NCBI GenBank assembly: GCA_002722095.1
Contig: PBKG01000011.1
Span: forward strand, 1-30,229
Direction of reading: 5' to 3'
From: Rhodospirillaceae bacterium
Lineage (GTDB): Bacteria > Pseudomonadota > Alphaproteobacteria > UBA8366
DNA length: 30,229 nt
The notes under the pieces are model-generated. The model was not told the DNA's origin. It made no database searches and saw only the letters and a list, made by a program, of their open reading frames with translations. Positions 7,146 through 16,800 of this stretch are shown one piece after another. Both the position numbers and the translations under genes were made by a program. The first letter of the stretch is position 1. The number at the start of each line of letters is the position of its first letter.

Positions 7146-8168
7146 ATGTCCGATGCCTCTCTGAAACCATTCATTGCTAAGACTGCAGAAAACGCAGCAC
7201 TGAGCCAACAAGAGGCGAGTGAAGCCTTCGACATCATGATGTCGGGTTCGGCCACGCCGGCGCAGATTGGTGCGTTTTTGATGGCGTTGCGTTTACGGGG
7301 CGAAACAGTGGCCGAAATTACCGGCGCTGCGGAGGCGATGCGATCGAAAATGACAAACGTCGTCGCACCAGCGGATGCGATGGACATTGTTGGCACCGGC
7401 GGAGATGCCCATGGCACCCACAATATTTCGACGGCGACCGCGCTGGTGGTTGCTGGGGCGGGTGTACCGGTTGCAAAGCATGGTAATCGGGCCTTTTCTT
7501 CATTGTCCGGCTCGGCCGATGTGCTCTCGGCGCTTGGTGTCGATCTTGAAGCGACACAAAGTCAGGTCGAAAAATCGATTGCCGAGGCCGGTATCGGGTT
7601 CTTGATGGCGCCGCTTTATCACGGCGCGATGCGTCATGTGGGTCCGAGCAGAGCCGAAATGGGTATCCGGACGGTTTTCAATATTCTTGGGCCAATGTGT
7701 AATCCGGCGAGTGTCAAATTCTTGCTGGTTGGCACATATGACGCCAAATGGTTGACGCCAATGGCGGAAACCCTAGCGGGTCTCGGCGTCGAGCGGGCTT
7801 GGATCGTCCATGGCAGCGACGGAATGGACGAACTCACCACCACCGGCCCGAGCCACGTGGCGAAGCTCGAAGGCGGCAATGTGACAGTGTCGGAGATCAA
7901 CCCTCAAGACGCGGGTCTTTCGAGCGCAAGACTTGAGGACCTCAAAGGAGGATCGCCCGAAGAGAATGCTGCGGCGATTCGGGAATTGCTCGATGGCGCC
8001 GAGGGCGCTTTTCGGGATATCGTTGTGTACAACGCCGCTGCCGCGCTCAACGTTGCGGGCAAAGCGGATACGCTTACGGCGGGTGCCGAATTGGCGATCG
8101 AGGCGATCGCATCGGGGGCCGCAAAATCTGCGCTAGCGGGCCTGTTGAGCCACACTGGAAGCAAATGA
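7146..8168 (+). CDS. trpD: Anthranilate phosphoribosyltransferase
   Basis: Transfers the phosphoribosyl group of PRPP to anthranilate, the second step of tryptophan synthesis. The 340-residue length is normal for a stand-alone TrpD. The N-terminal helical domain is followed by the PRPP loop GTGGD (residues 83-87) with HNIST, then [21 protein letters not shown], and a C-terminal part with GPMCNP and the GSDGMDELT motif. GAAGGA lies 8 nt before ATG 7146. It follows trpG by 17 nt. Its stop overlaps the trpC start in an ATGA arrangement, indicating coupled translation. Confidence 0.97.
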   Translation: MSDASLKPFIAKTAENAALSQQEASEAFDIMMSGSATPAQIGAFLMALRLRGETVAEITGAAEAMRSKMTNVVAPADAMDIVGTGGDAHGTHNISTATALVVAGAGVPVAKHGNRAFSSLSGSADVLSALGVDLEATQSQVEKSIAEAGIGFLMAPLYHGAMRHVGPSRAEMGIRTVFNILGPMCNPASVKFLLVGTYDAKWLTPMAETLAGLGVERAWIVHGSDGMDELTTTGPSHVAKLEGGNVTVSEINPQDAGLSSARLEDLKGGSPEENAAAIRELLDGAEGAFRDIVVYNAAAALNVAGKADTLTAGAELAIEAIASGAAKSALAGLLSHTGSK

Positions 8169-8977
8169 TGAGCGATGTGCTGCAAAAAATTTGCGCGGTG
8201 AAGTCGGGCGAAATCGAAGCCCGGCAGGCCGAATGTTCTTTTGCTGATATCAAAGCGCGGTCGGCGGATGCCTTGCCGGTACGCGACTTTGTAGCCGCGC
8301 TAAAGGCCAAGCGAGCCGCGGGTGGTTATGGACTGATCGCCGAAATCAAAAAAGCCTCACCGAGCAAAGGTTTGATTCGTCAAGATTTTGTACCCCGTGA
8401 AATCGCAATCGCGTACGAAGCGGGTGGCGCCGCGTGCCTTTCGGTGCTGACCGACGAGCAATTTTTTCAAGGCTCGGATGATTTTTTGGTTGAAGCGCGT
8501 CGTGCGGTTGCCCTTCCGGTGTTGCGCAAGGATTTCATGCTTGATCCTTATCAAATCTACGAGTCCCGGGCGCTTGGAGCGGATTGTATCCTGTTGATTA
8601 TGGCGGCATTGGAAGACGGGAAAGCGGTCGAATTGGAGGCACTCGCCCATGATCTGGGAATGTCCGTGTTGGTGGAGGTCCATAACGGGCCCGAACTTGA
8701 GCGTGCGCTTGCCCTCACCTCACCCTTGATCGGCATAAATAATCGTAATTTGAAGACACTCGAGGTCGATATATCTACCACCGAGCAGCTCGCGGCAGGA
8801 ATAGCCGACGATCGTCTCTTGGTAAGCGAAAGTGGTCTTTTCACGCCCGCTGATTTGGCGCGCATGGCGACTGCCGGCGCCAATTGTTTTCTGATCGGTG
8901 AATCATTGATGCGCCAAAACGACGTGAAAACGGCCACACAAGACCTGCTCACCATCGAAACCGCTGCAGTGGCCTAG
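8165..8977 (+). CDS. trpC: Indole-3-glycerol phosphate synthase
   Basis: Closes the indole ring from carboxyphenylaminodeoxyribulose phosphate. It is a single-function TIM barrel of 270 residues, not fused to TrpF. Visible catalytic motifs are [11 protein letters not shown] (Glu60, Lys62), [14 protein letters not shown] (Lys122), VEVHN (Glu171), [14 protein letters not shown] and SESGL, with the phosphate-binding LIGESLM near the end. The start ATG 8165 shares 4 nt with the trpD stop. A second in-frame ATG follows immediately at 8168. trpF, trpB and trpA are not in the window, so the later steps are encoded elsewhere. Confidence 0.97.
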   Translation: MMSDVLQKICAVKSGEIEARQAECSFADIKARSADALPVRDFVAALKAKRAAGGYGLIAEIKKASPSKGLIRQDFVPREIAIAYEAGGAACLSVLTDEQFFQGSDDFLVEARRAVALPVLRKDFMLDPYQIYESRALGADCILLIMAALEDGKAVELEALAHDLGMSVLVEVHNGPELERALALTSPLIGINNRNLKTLEVDISTTEQLAAGIADDRLLVSESGLFTPADLARMATAGANCFLIGESLMRQNDVKTATQDLLTIETAAVA

Positions 8978-8983
8978 CTCGAT

Positions 8984-9460
8984 ATGGCTGACCTCACCCA
9001 TATCAATGCTAAAGGCGATGCGACCATGGTGGATGTCACGGACAAATCGATTACGGACCGTACCGCAACTGCGGCTGCGTCAATCCATATGACTCCGGAA
9101 ACCTTGGATCTGATCGCCGAAGGCGGTGTCGAAAAGGGCGACGTTTTCGGCGTCGCTAGGCTTGCGGGCATTATGGCGGCCAAAAAAACCCATGATCTCA
9201 TTCCCCTGTGTCATCCGCTGGCATTGACCGGGATCGATGTCGAATTCGCGATTGTTCGTGACCGCAACCGGGTGGATATCACTGCGAGTTGCACGCTGAA
9301 GGGCAAAACAGGCGTCGAAATGGAAGCTTTGACGGCAGTCAGCGTCGCGGCGCTTACCATTTATGACATGTGCAAGGCTGCGGACAGGGCGATGCGCATT
9401 TCCGATATTCGCCTCGTCAAGAAATCCGGCGGCCGCTCCGGCGATTACGAGGCGGAATGA
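8984..9460 (+). CDS. moaC: Cyclic pyranopterin monophosphate synthase
   Basis: Molybdenum cofactor enzyme acting with MoaA to form cyclic pyranopterin monophosphate from GTP. At 158 residues it is of standard length. Signatures include the N-terminal MVDVTDK, the central [13 protein letters not shown], and [23 protein letters not shown] followed by the C-terminal [12 protein letters not shown]. It lies 6 nt after trpC and overlaps moeA by 4 nt, so the cofactor genes are cotranscribed with the tryptophan genes. This trpC-moaC-moeA linkage is common in alphaproteobacteria. Confidence 0.97.
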   Translation: MADLTHINAKGDATMVDVTDKSITDRTATAAASIHMTPETLDLIAEGGVEKGDVFGVARLAGIMAAKKTHDLIPLCHPLALTGIDVEFAIVRDRNRVDITASCTLKGKTGVEMEALTAVSVAALTIYDMCKAADRAMRISDIRLVKKSGGRSGDYEAE

Positions 9461-10671
9461 TGCTGTCAGTTGCCGATGCTCGAGCGCGTATCGTTGCCGC
9501 TATGCAGCTGTTGCCAACGGTAGAGGTAGGTGTTTCCGAAGCTCTTGGACGAGTGCTGGCGGAGGATTTAACGGCCAGACGAACCCAGCCCCCGTCAGCG
9601 GTATCGGCTATGGATGGCTACGCCGTCAGAGCGGAAGACGTACGCGAAGTGCCCGCAAGGCTGAAATTGGTCGGTTACGCACCTGCGGGAGATGCTTATG
9701 AGGCAATCATAGGGGCGGGTGAAGCGGTTCGTATTTTTACCGGTGCGCCTGTGCCCGAAGGTGCAGATACGGTTGTGATCCAAGAGGACACCGATCTCGA
9801 GGACGATGAAGTCGTCATCAAGGAGATCGAACCCTCGCGTCACATTCGGCCGGCAGGTCTGGATTTCAAGGAAGGCGATGTATTACTCGAAGCGGGTCGC
9901 GTTATCAGCGCCCGGGATGCCGGGTTAATCGCTGCAATGAACCGTCCCTGGGTCAAGGTGCGCCGACGTCCCCGCGTTGCGATACTTTCGACGGGCGACG
10001 AAATCGTTATGCCTGGCGATCCTGTCGGGCCCAATCAAATCGTCAGCGCTAATTCAATCGGGCTTGCGGCCGTTGTGCGCGTTTTCGGCGGCGAGCCGGT
10101 ATTGCTTGGTATTGCGCCGGATGATCGCGATGCCCTCGCCCGCATGGCCGCCGGCGCGCGCGGTATGGATATGCTGGTAACCACCGGCGGCGCGTCGGTT
10201 GGAGATCACGATTTGATCCAAGAAGTTCTTGGCGATGCGGGGCTTGAGCTTGACTTCTGGAAGATTGCGATGCGTCCGGGGAAGCCGCTGATATTTGGTG
10301 ATTTTAACGGAACCCCCCTGCTTGGTCTGCCCGGGAATCCTGTATCGACAATGGTCTGTGCCCTGATCTTTCTGAAACCCGCGCTTGCGGCTCAATTAGG
10401 ATTGGAGCTATCGGAAATTGACGACGAGTCGGCGATTTTGTCCGAACCGATAGATGCGAACGGCGGACGTGAAGATTATATTCGGGCGACTCTGCAGAAA
10501 TCCGAGGATGGACGTCTCCTCGTGACGCCATTTCCAGTACAGGATAGTTCAATGATGGTGCCCCTGTCCCGTTCCGATTGTTTCATCGTGCGGGCACCAA
10601 ATGCCGCAGGCGAGAAGGTCGGCGCGTCAGTATCGATACTGAAGATGCCTGCTGAAATGGGTGGTTTTTAG
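9457..10671 (+). CDS. moeA: Molybdopterin molybdenumtransferase
   Basis: Inserts molybdenum into adenylylated molybdopterin to make the active cofactor. The 404-residue product has the expected order: [13 protein letters not shown] near residue 52, [37 protein letters not shown], the MoCF-binding domain with ILSTGDEI, the GGASVGDHD motif, and [10 protein letters not shown] with [11 protein letters not shown] longer open frame begins at 9370. I reject it because the extra residues are moaC codons read in another frame, and ATG 9457 overlaps the moaC stop as ATGA. It is the last gene of the operon. No strong hairpin terminator lies in the gap after it. Confidence 0.96.
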   Translation: MMLSVADARARIVAAMQLLPTVEVGVSEALGRVLAEDLTARRTQPPSAVSAMDGYAVRAEDVREVPARLKLVGYAPAGDAYEAIIGAGEAVRIFTGAPVPEGADTVVIQEDTDLEDDEVVIKEIEPSRHIRPAGLDFKEGDVLLEAGRVISARDAGLIAAMNRPWVKVRRRPRVAILSTGDEIVMPGDPVGPNQIVSANSIGLAAVVRVFGGEPVLLGIAPDDRDALARMAAGARGMDMLVTTGGASVGDHDLIQEVLGDAGLELDFWKIAMRPGKPLIFGDFNGTPLLGLPGNPVSTMVCALIFLKPALAAQLGLELSEIDDESAILSEPIDANGGREDYIRATLQKSEDGRLLVTPFPVQDSSMMVPLSRSDCFIVRAPNAAGEKVGASVSILKMPAEMGGF

Positions 10672-10701
10672 CGGTTTTTGAAGAATTTGCTAAAAATATT
10701 C

Positions 10702-10730
10702 TTGACCCGATTCGCGAACTTAAGTAGAAC
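10702..10730 (+). promoter_or_regulatory. lexA promoter with embedded SOS box (GAAC-N7-GAAC)
   Basis: TTGACC (10702-10707) and TAGAAC (10725-10730) are 17 bp apart. A perfect alphaproteobacterial LexA operator, GAAC at 10716-10719, seven bases, GAAC at 10727-10730, covers the spacer and the -10. The motif is known from Caulobacter, Rhizobium and Rhodobacter relatives. Its place on the promoter of lexA itself predicts autorepression relieved by DNA damage. The transcription start would be near 10737, leaving a leader of about 187 nt. Confidence 0.8.
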
Positions 10731-10755
10731 AAAATCGAAAGTTGCTGTTTTGTTC
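10727..10755. promoter_or_regulatory. Second dyad in lexA control region
   Basis: GAACAAAA (10727-10734) and TTTTGTTC (10748-10755) are perfect inverted arms around 13 bp. The left arm is the second half of the SOS box. The right arm also ends GTTG-N7-GTTC (10741-10755), one mismatch from the reverse-strand SOS motif. A second, weaker LexA site is possible. Confidence 0.35.
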
Positions 10756-10923
10756 GAATTCCCGATGCGCGTGTCGCGATTAACGTTCGCTTTAGTCGAT
10801 TGTAATTAAAGGGATTTTGAAGCATCGAGATTGCTTGACAAGATCGGCAACATGGCAGCACAGGTAATATGCGTCGAACGCGTTGGCACGCGGTTAAACG
10901 CAGAAGGAAATGGGTGGAGTAAG

Positions 10924-11619
10924 ATGTTAACGCGCAAACAGTATGATTTGCTGATTTATATTCACGAATGTTTGGTCAACCATGGCGTACCGCCGTCCTA
11001 TGACGAGATGAAGGAAGCGGTAAGTCTCAAATCCAAATCGGGAATACATAGGCTTATTACGGGTCTCGAAGAGCGCGGTTTTATTCGCCGTTTGCCGCAC
11101 AAAGCCCGGGCTCTCGAGGTCGTGCGGTTGCCTGAGAATATGCCCGGTGAGAAGCCGGCCCATAAAGGTTTCGAACCAACTGTCATTACCAACGACAGGC
11201 TTCCTATGGAATCGAGTTCCCCAATTATAGAAGCGGATGCGCTCAGCCTGCCCTATTACGGCCGAATTGCCGCTGGTACGCCAATCGAAGCTCTGCGCGA
11301 TGAAACCGCTCAAGTCGATGTGCCAACCTCTATTTTGAGCGGTGGGGAGCACTATGCACTTGAGGTCGAGGGTGATTCCATGGTCGACGCTGGGATTTTT
11401 GAAGGCGACACGGTGATTATCGAACGTTGCGACGTCGCAGAAAACGGTTGCATCGTCGTCGCATTGGTGGATGAAGCAGAGGTGACTTTGAAACGGCTTC
11501 GCCGTAAGGGCGACTCAATTGCACTAGAACCCGCAAACAAAGATTACGAGACTCGCATCTTTGGCCCCGATCGTGTTCGTGTACAAGGTAAATTAATAGG
11601 TCTAATGCGCAGTTATTAA
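10924..11619 (+). CDS. lexA: SOS transcriptional repressor LexA
   Basis: Represses DNA-damage genes and cleaves itself when stimulated by RecA filaments. The 231-residue product has an N-terminal winged helix (about 1-70, [13 protein letters not shown] onward, with the recognition region around [20 protein letters not shown]), a linker, and a C-terminal S24 peptidase domain. The cleavage site is Ala117-Gly118 in RIAAGTPIE. The catalytic dyad is Ser152 (GDSMVDAGI) and Lys190 (VTLKRL). The open frame extends upstream to 10831, but ATG 10924 gives the family-typical start and has GGAG at 10916-10919. Its own operator sits about 200 bp upstream. It converges with comEC, with one base between the stop codons. 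Confidence 0.97.
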   Translation: MLTRKQYDLLIYIHECLVNHGVPPSYDEMKEAVSLKSKSGIHRLITGLEERGFIRRLPHKARALEVVRLPENMPGEKPAHKGFEPTVITNDRLPMESSSPIIEADALSLPYYGRIAAGTPIEALRDETAQVDVPTSILSGGEHYALEVEGDSMVDAGIFEGDTVIIERCDVAENGCIVVALVDEAEVTLKRLRRKGDSIALEPANKDYETRIFGPDRVRVQGKLIGLMRSY

Positions 11620-11620
11620 A

Positions 11621-13726
11621 CTATTTATTGGAATTCAAATCCGGTGCCCAGTGGCGCTTTCCGCGCCGGCCTCTGACATGGCCTACCCGAATTTCTCCAG
11701 GCGACAACCACACTGCGTGTGCGCCATTTCGCCATATATCGAACCGATCTATGCGTAACGCCGCGTCGCAATAACCAGGGATTGGAACCGTTGCGATCAA
11801 GATTTGTTGGCGCCCGCATTCATCCACAAAAGCACGTTCATCCTTGATCAACGCTATCTTGTGGCCATTTGTCCGAATAAGACATGCGAGACCGTCGCAA
11901 CGAACTATTTCGGGAGCTGCGGCCGAAAGTTTCGAGGTTCTCCCTACCCCGAGTGCTTGACTCCAAATTTTGGCGGTGAATTTTTCTCGCCTGAGACTGG
12001 AAACCGCTAATTCATTGTTGGGTAGTCGAACCGCGATCAATTTGCCGCTCGCGCTGATAAGAATATCGGGTTTTTGTGTCCAGTTCATAATCACGAGGCC
12101 GGCCAGTATGCCGAGGCACCCAAGCCATCGCTTCCGCCCTGTCCATAAACATATCCATAATCCGCCTATCGTCACCCCGATGAGTCCGGTCGTCGGCATA
12201 AGCGGTAACAATGAAACCGCTTGTGGCCAACCGGCAATAGTGCCAGCGATGGCGATTACCAAGTCGACACCCCATCCCATCGGAACAAGAGCGACCGAGG
12301 TGAGCCCAAACGGCATTAAAATCACGCCCAGGACCGCCCACGGCATAATCCAAAATGCGGTCAATGGCACAGCCAGGAGGTTGCCTAGCAGTCCGAAATG
12401 CGGCAATCGACCGAAATGGTGAAGCGCGATTAATCCCGTCGCAAACGACGCGATCACCGTCGTAAGAGCGAGACCTACGAAATACAGTGTCAGTTTGCTT
12501 GTCCACCGGCCCTCCCCAAGCCGCTGCCACAAATCGGGGCCCAAACTCTCATAAAAGGCGACCAAAGCTATGACCGCGGCAAAGGACATTTGAAAGCTCG
12601 GGCTTAGGAGACTTTCGGGGCGCAGCAAAAGGACCAGCATCGCCGCGGCGGCGACAAGTCGAAGTGAGATCGCCCGCCGGTCTGCGAGAATCGCCACCAG
12701 TACCAATCCGGTCGTCAGAAAAGCGCGCTGGGTCGGGACAGTTGCGCCAGCGATCAAAAGATAGACGAAACTTCCTAACAATGCCGCAACAGCGGAGATC
12801 TTTTTGATTGGCCAATGCAATGCACAGTGTGAGATCAGTGCAAGGCCGAGGCGGACAGCGAAGAAAATAGTGGCTGCTACGAGACCGATATGAAGCCCCG
12901 AGATTGCTAGCAAATGCGCCAAACCTGCATCGCGCAGGTTTTGTAATGTTTCCTCGGTAAGCGCGCTCCGATCGCCGACGATAAGCGCCGCAATTACCGC
13001 CCCGGTTTCGCCAGCAACACTGTTCTTGATTTGTAGTGCTATAGCGCGGCGAAGCCGCTGAAGTTTAATCGAAAAGCTGTCCCCTGGTCCTCGACTGCGA
13101 GCTGAGGGTCGGCTGATTGCGAAGCCTACGGCGCCGATTTGCTCGAACCACGCTTTTCGTTGAAAGTCGAACCCACCTGGCATGGCAGGCGCCGCCGGCG
13201 GCATCAATATGGCTCTTAGGGTGACGTGTTCACCGATTTCAAGCGCCCTGCTACCCGGTTTTTCAGGCAAAATTCGAAGTCTTACGCGCGCCGGATAATA
13301 CTCTTCCGCAAGTCGCGCGATCTTCACTCGATCAAGCAGAATTCGCCGCCGTTTCGCAAAGTCCTCTATTGTCACGATGCGGCCGGAAAGCTCGACGGCT
13401 CCCAAGCGTTTTTCCAGGACCGGAGCAGTGCTGATATGCGCTTTCCAGCTTGCGTGAAGTAATCCTAAGCTTGCGAGCAAGAGGCCAGTTGCAAGAAGAG
13501 CCAGCCTCCCCTTCTTCCTCACGCACCACAGCAGCCCTCCGCATGCGCCGACAAGGGAAACGCCTGTCCATAACGGCGGTTCGACAGTAAGCGCAAAATA
13601 TGAGGCTATTCCTGTAGCGAATGCGACTGGCGCCCAGAGAATCAAGCGTTGTCGATCATTTTCGAATCCGGCGATTAATCCGCTGACAACGGTCAAAAAA
13701 TCGATTTTCACGATCCGGTTGAGCAC
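11621..13726 (-). CDS. comEC: ComEC/Rec2-type DNA uptake channel protein
   Basis: Polytopic inner-membrane protein proposed to carry single-stranded DNA into the cytoplasm during natural transformation. The 701-residue product starts at GTG 13726. It has N-terminal membrane helices, a soluble DUF4131-type segment (about residues 95-210), and the Competence domain with many helices (about 230-540), including LAHLLAISGLHIGL and ATVPTQRAF. The C-terminal part (about 545-701) lies where the metallo-beta-lactamase-like domain is found in Firmicutes proteins, but I see no HxHxDH-type metal motif. That is frequent in alphaproteobacterial members. No other competence gene is in the window, so actual DNA uptake is not shown. 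Confidence 0.92.
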   Translation of the reverse strand: MLNRIVKIDFLTVVSGLIAGFENDRQRLILWAPVAFATGIASYFALTVEPPLWTGVSLVGACGGLLWCVRKKGRLALLATGLLLASLGLLHASWKAHISTAPVLEKRLGAVELSGRIVTIEDFAKRRRILLDRVKIARLAEEYYPARVRLRILPEKPGSRALEIGEHVTLRAILMPPAAPAMPGGFDFQRKAWFEQIGAVGFAISRPSARSRGPGDSFSIKLQRLRRAIALQIKNSVAGETGAVIAALIVGDRSALTEETLQNLRDAGLAHLLAISGLHIGLVAATIFFAVRLGLALISHCALHWPIKKISAVAALLGSFVYLLIAGATVPTQRAFLTTGLVLVAILADRRAISLRLVAAAAMLVLLLRPESLLSPSFQMSFAAVIALVAFYESLGPDLWQRLGEGRWTSKLTLYFVGLALTTVIASFATGLIALHHFGRLPHFGLLGNLLAVPLTAFWIMPWAVLGVILMPFGLTSVALVPMGWGVDLVIAIAGTIAGWPQAVSLLPLMPTTGLIGVTIGGLWICLWTGRKRWLGCLGILAGLVIMNWTQKPDILISASGKLIAVRLPNNELAVSSLRREKFTAKIWSQALGVGRTSKLSAAAPEIVRCDGLACLIRTNGHKIALIKDERAFVDECGRQQILIATVPIPGYCDAALRIDRFDIWRNGAHAVWLSPGEIRVGHVRGRRGKRHWAPDLNSNK

Positions 13727-13845
13727 GCTGTCATTACCCTATTCGCTGTGATCCCTAACCCGAAAACACATGAGCTGAAATTTTCCGTGAATTCTCCACA
13801 TTGCTCGTGCTACATCGACGGCTCTGACAAGTGATTTGGTGCATC

Positions 13846-15258
13846 ATGGACGTTGTAACCCGTTTCGCTCCCTCGCCGACCGGATTTTTACATATTGGCG
13901 GCGCGCGAACGGCGCTTTTTAATTGGCTTTTCGCGCGTCATCACGGCGGTCGTTATCTGCTGCGTATCGAAGATACAGACATCAAGCGATCTACGCCCGA
14001 AGCGATTAAAGCGATTGAAGATGGACTTGCTTGGCTCGGATTGGATCACGACGGCGATATCATCTTTCAATCGAAACGGCGCGACCTTCATGCGGCTGCG
14101 GTCAAGCGCCTGTTGGACGAGGGTAAAGCGTACCGTTGCTATTGCTCCCCGGAAGAATTGAAGGAAATGCGGGAGCAGGCACGCGCAGAAGGACGTTCGA
14201 CGCCCTACGATCGGCGTTGGCGCGACCGAGATGCCTCCGACGCACCGCAGGGAGTCGAACCGGCTATTCGGATCAAAATGCCACTCGAGGGCGAAACCAT
14301 AATCGAGGACCTGGTGCAGGGCGCTGTCACAGTCCGAAATGAAGAACTCGATGATTTTATACTGCTCCGATCAGACGGCACGCCCACTTACATGCATTCG
14401 GTCGTCGTGGACGATCACGATATGGGCATCACCCACGTCATTCGGGGGGACGACCATTTGAACAACGCGTTTCGCCAATTTCACCTTTATAAGGCGTTCG
14501 GCTGGGAGCCGCCGGAATTCGCGCATATTCCCCTCATTCATGGCGGTGACGGGCAAAAACTGTCGAAAAGGCACGGAGCGCTCGGCGTCGAAGCATATCG
14601 TGAGATGGGCTACCTGCCCGACGCGATCCGCAATTATCTGCTGCGTCTCGGTTGGTCGCACGGTGACGATGAGATTATTTCAAGCGCCGACGCGATCGCT
14701 TGGTTTGGTCTCGATTCAGTAGGAAAGGCACCGTCGCGTTTCGATTTCGAGCGGCTAGAAAGTCTCAACGGGCATTATATTTCGGAACGGGACAATCAGC
14801 AGCTGATCGACATGATTCTACCCGAACTGCAAGACTCCAGTGTTGAATGCGAGAATACGTTGCGCGAAAGGCTTCTCGTTCTCATGGGCCCGCTGAAGGA
14901 GCGTGTTAAGAATTTGCGACAACTATCAGAAAATGCAGGATTCGTCGCGGAGCGGCCGGCCTATCCTCTAGCCAATGCCAAGGCGGCGAAATGCCTAAAT
15001 GAGGATGGGTTGGGTGTGTTGACACAGCTCCATTCAGACCTTTCCACAGCGGAAGATTGGGACATCGAAGGGATCGAGGCGCACATACGCACTTTCGCAG
15101 AAGCACAAGAATTGGGCCTAGGAAAAATTGCTCAGCCATTGCGCGCCGCTCTAACGGGCTCTAACGCCTCGCCCGGCATTTTTGAGGTCCTGGTGGCTCT
15201 TGGCCGCGACGAATCTTTGGCACGCATAGCCGCAGTGCCCGGCGTTTCGCTCTCCTGA
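13846..15258 (+). CDS. gltX: Glutamate--tRNA ligase
   Basis: Charges tRNA-Glu with glutamate. Class I synthetase of 470 residues with [17 protein letters not shown] at the N-terminus (HIGH-type motif, residues 16-19), the tRNA-discriminating region, and the KMSKS-type loop KLSKRHG (from residue 238), followed by the helical anticodon-binding part. I use ATG 13846. A GTG at 13831 would add five residues that do not resemble the family. The ribosome-binding site is weak. Many alphaproteobacteria have two gltX copies and make Gln-tRNA by misacylation and amidation. Whether this copy is discriminating cannot be read from the window. Confidence 0.96.
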   Translation: MDVVTRFAPSPTGFLHIGGARTALFNWLFARHHGGRYLLRIEDTDIKRSTPEAIKAIEDGLAWLGLDHDGDIIFQSKRRDLHAAAVKRLLDEGKAYRCYCSPEELKEMREQARAEGRSTPYDRRWRDRDASDAPQGVEPAIRIKMPLEGETIIEDLVQGAVTVRNEELDDFILLRSDGTPTYMHSVVVDDHDMGITHVIRGDDHLNNAFRQFHLYKAFGWEPPEFAHIPLIHGGDGQKLSKRHGALGVEAYREMGYLPDAIRNYLLRLGWSHGDDEIISSADAIAWFGLDSVGKAPSRFDFERLESLNGHYISERDNQQLIDMILPELQDSSVECENTLRERLLVLMGPLKERVKNLRQLSENAGFVAERPAYPLANAKAAKCLNEDGLGVLTQLHSDLSTAEDWDIEGIEAHIRTFAEAQELGLGKIAQPLRAALTGSNASPGIFEVLVALGRDESLARIAAVPGVSLS

Positions 15259-15290
15259 CCGGTCTGCGACTAATTGGCAATTGTCGACAT

Positions 15291-15319
15291 TTGCGATGTT
15301 GGCGCCGCCGGTTTATAGT
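15291..15319 (+). promoter_or_regulatory. Candidate sigma70-type promoter for gltA
   Basis: TTGCGA (15291-15296) and TATAGT (15314-15319) are 17 bp apart in the 146-bp gap between gltX and gltA. The -10 matches five of six consensus bases. Transcription would begin near 15326, giving a leader of about 78 nt. Confidence 0.5.
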
Positions 15320-15404
15320 GCGGTGCAACAGGGTTGTGGTTTCGGCGTAAGACGTTGAAAAATCACATCTTTCCTATTAAAACCAATTTCAGGGATGGGC
15401 TGAT

Positions 15405-16724
15405 ATGGCAAAATCACCGGCCTCGGACGGCGCGAATGAATATGTAACTTTGACCGATCACAGTTCCGGAGAATCATACGACTTTCCAGTGATTCCCGGC
15501 TCGACCGGGCCCAAAGTAATCAATATCGGCAAACTCTACAGTCAGACCGGCCATTTCACGTACGATCCCGGTTACACCTGTACCGGCGCTTGCGAATCCA
15601 AATTGACCTATATCGACGGTGAAGCCGGCATCCTGATGCATCGTGGCTATATGATCGAAGATATGGCGGAACACAGCGATTACATGGAACTTTGTTACAT
15701 GTTGCTGAACGACGATTTGCCAAACAAGAAGGAAAAAGAAGAGTTCGTCCGGATCATCACCGAACATACGATGATCCATGAGCAGCTGAAAAAGTTCTAT
15801 GACGGTTTCCGCAGAGGCGCCCATCCGATGGCGATTATGTGCGGTGTGGTTGGCGCGTTGTCTGCCTTCTATCCGGATTCGACCGACATACTAGATCCGG
15901 TTCAACGGAAAATCACGGCCCACCGATTGGTTGCAAAAATGCCGACCATCGGCGCCATGGCCTACAAGTATTCAATCGGCCAGCCGTTCATCTATCCTCG
16001 TAACGATCTCAATTACGCGGAAAATTTCCTTCATATGATGTTCGCGGTTCCGGCTGAGGACTACCAGGTAAATCCGGTGGTCGCCAAAGCGATGGATCGG
16101 ATTTTCCTGCTACATGCGGATCATGAGCAAAATGCCTCGACTTCTACCGTGCGTCTGGCCGGCTCCACGGGCGCCAACCCGTTCGCAAGCGTCGCGGCGG
16201 GTATTGCTGCGCTTTGGGGACCAGCGCATGGCGGCGCTAACGAGGCAGTTTTGAATATGCTTTCGGAGATCGGCACGCCTGATCGGATTGCCGAATATGT
16301 GGACAAGGCCAAAGATCCTAACGATGAGTTCCGTTTGTTCGGGTTCGGGCATCGGGTCTACAAGAATTACGACCCGCGCGCCAAAGTGTTGCAGGAATCC
16401 TGTCATGAAGTTCTGAACGCACTGGGGATCGAGCATGAACCGTTGCTCGATATCGCAGTTCAACTCGAGGAAATGGCTCTGAAGGACGAATACTTCATTG
16501 AAAAGAAGCTATTCCCGAATGTCGATTTTTATTCCGGTATCATCCTGAAAGCGATCGGCATGCCGACCACCATGTTCACGGTGTTGTTCGCCATTGCGCG
16601 CACGATCGGTTGGATTGCCCAGTGGAACGAGATGATCGAGGATCCGGTGCAGAAATTGGGCCGGCCACGTCAGCTCTATACAGGCGCAACCGAGCGCCCG
16701 GTTGTGCCCCTGCATAAGCGGTAG
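15405..16724 (+). CDS. gltA: Citrate synthase (type II, hexameric class)
   Basis: Condenses acetyl-CoA and oxaloacetate to citrate, the entry step of the TCA cycle. The 439-residue length and the N-terminal beta-rich segment ([18 protein letters not shown]) fit the Gram-negative type II enzyme. Catalytic residues align as His275 ([11 protein letters not shown]), His316 ([15 protein letters not shown]) and Asp374 (PNVDFYSG), with [12 protein letters not shown] before them. It has its own candidate promoter upstream and a clear intrinsic terminator downstream, so it is probably transcribed alone or as the end of a gltX-gltA unit. Type II enzymes are often inhibited by NADH. Whether this one is was not assessed. 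Confidence 0.97.
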   Translation: MAKSPASDGANEYVTLTDHSSGESYDFPVIPGSTGPKVINIGKLYSQTGHFTYDPGYTCTGACESKLTYIDGEAGILMHRGYMIEDMAEHSDYMELCYMLLNDDLPNKKEKEEFVRIITEHTMIHEQLKKFYDGFRRGAHPMAIMCGVVGALSAFYPDSTDILDPVQRKITAHRLVAKMPTIGAMAYKYSIGQPFIYPRNDLNYAENFLHMMFAVPAEDYQVNPVVAKAMDRIFLLHADHEQNASTSTVRLAGSTGANPFASVAAGIAALWGPAHGGANEAVLNMLSEIGTPDRIAEYVDKAKDPNDEFRLFGFGHRVYKNYDPRAKVLQESCHEVLNALGIEHEPLLDIAVQLEEMALKDEYFIEKKLFPNVDFYSGIILKAIGMPTTMFTVLFAIARTIGWIAQWNEMIEDPVQKLGRPRQLYTGATERPVVPLHKR

Positions 16725-16766
16725 AATGGTAAAGATAGCCAGGGTATTTTACGCTGGAATCTGGAG

Positions 16767-16800
16767 TCGGGCCTCCTTCGAATGAAGGCAGGCCCGATTT
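16767..16800 (+). terminator. Intrinsic terminator of gltA
   Basis: TCGGGCCT-CCTTC (16767-16779) pairs with GAAGG-(C)-AGGCCCGA (16784-16797), a 13-bp stem with one bulged C and a GAAT loop. TTTCATTTC follows on the plus strand. On the minus strand the same hairpin lies just after the lpxB stop but lacks a T-rich tail, so it serves gltA best and may partly serve both. Confidence 0.85.

Noticed and set aside
9370..9456. Longer N-terminus for moeA
   Set aside because: The added residues come from moaC codons in another frame and do not match MoeA. The ATGA overlap at 9457 is the natural start.
10835..10870. TTGACA followed by TAATAT as a second lexA promoter
   Set aside because: The two hexamers are 24 bp apart, outside the workable range for sigma70 promoters.
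10831..10923. Longer N-terminus for lexA
   Set aside because: The added residues do not match LexA, which begins MLTRKQ in relatives, and a GGAG precedes ATG 10924.
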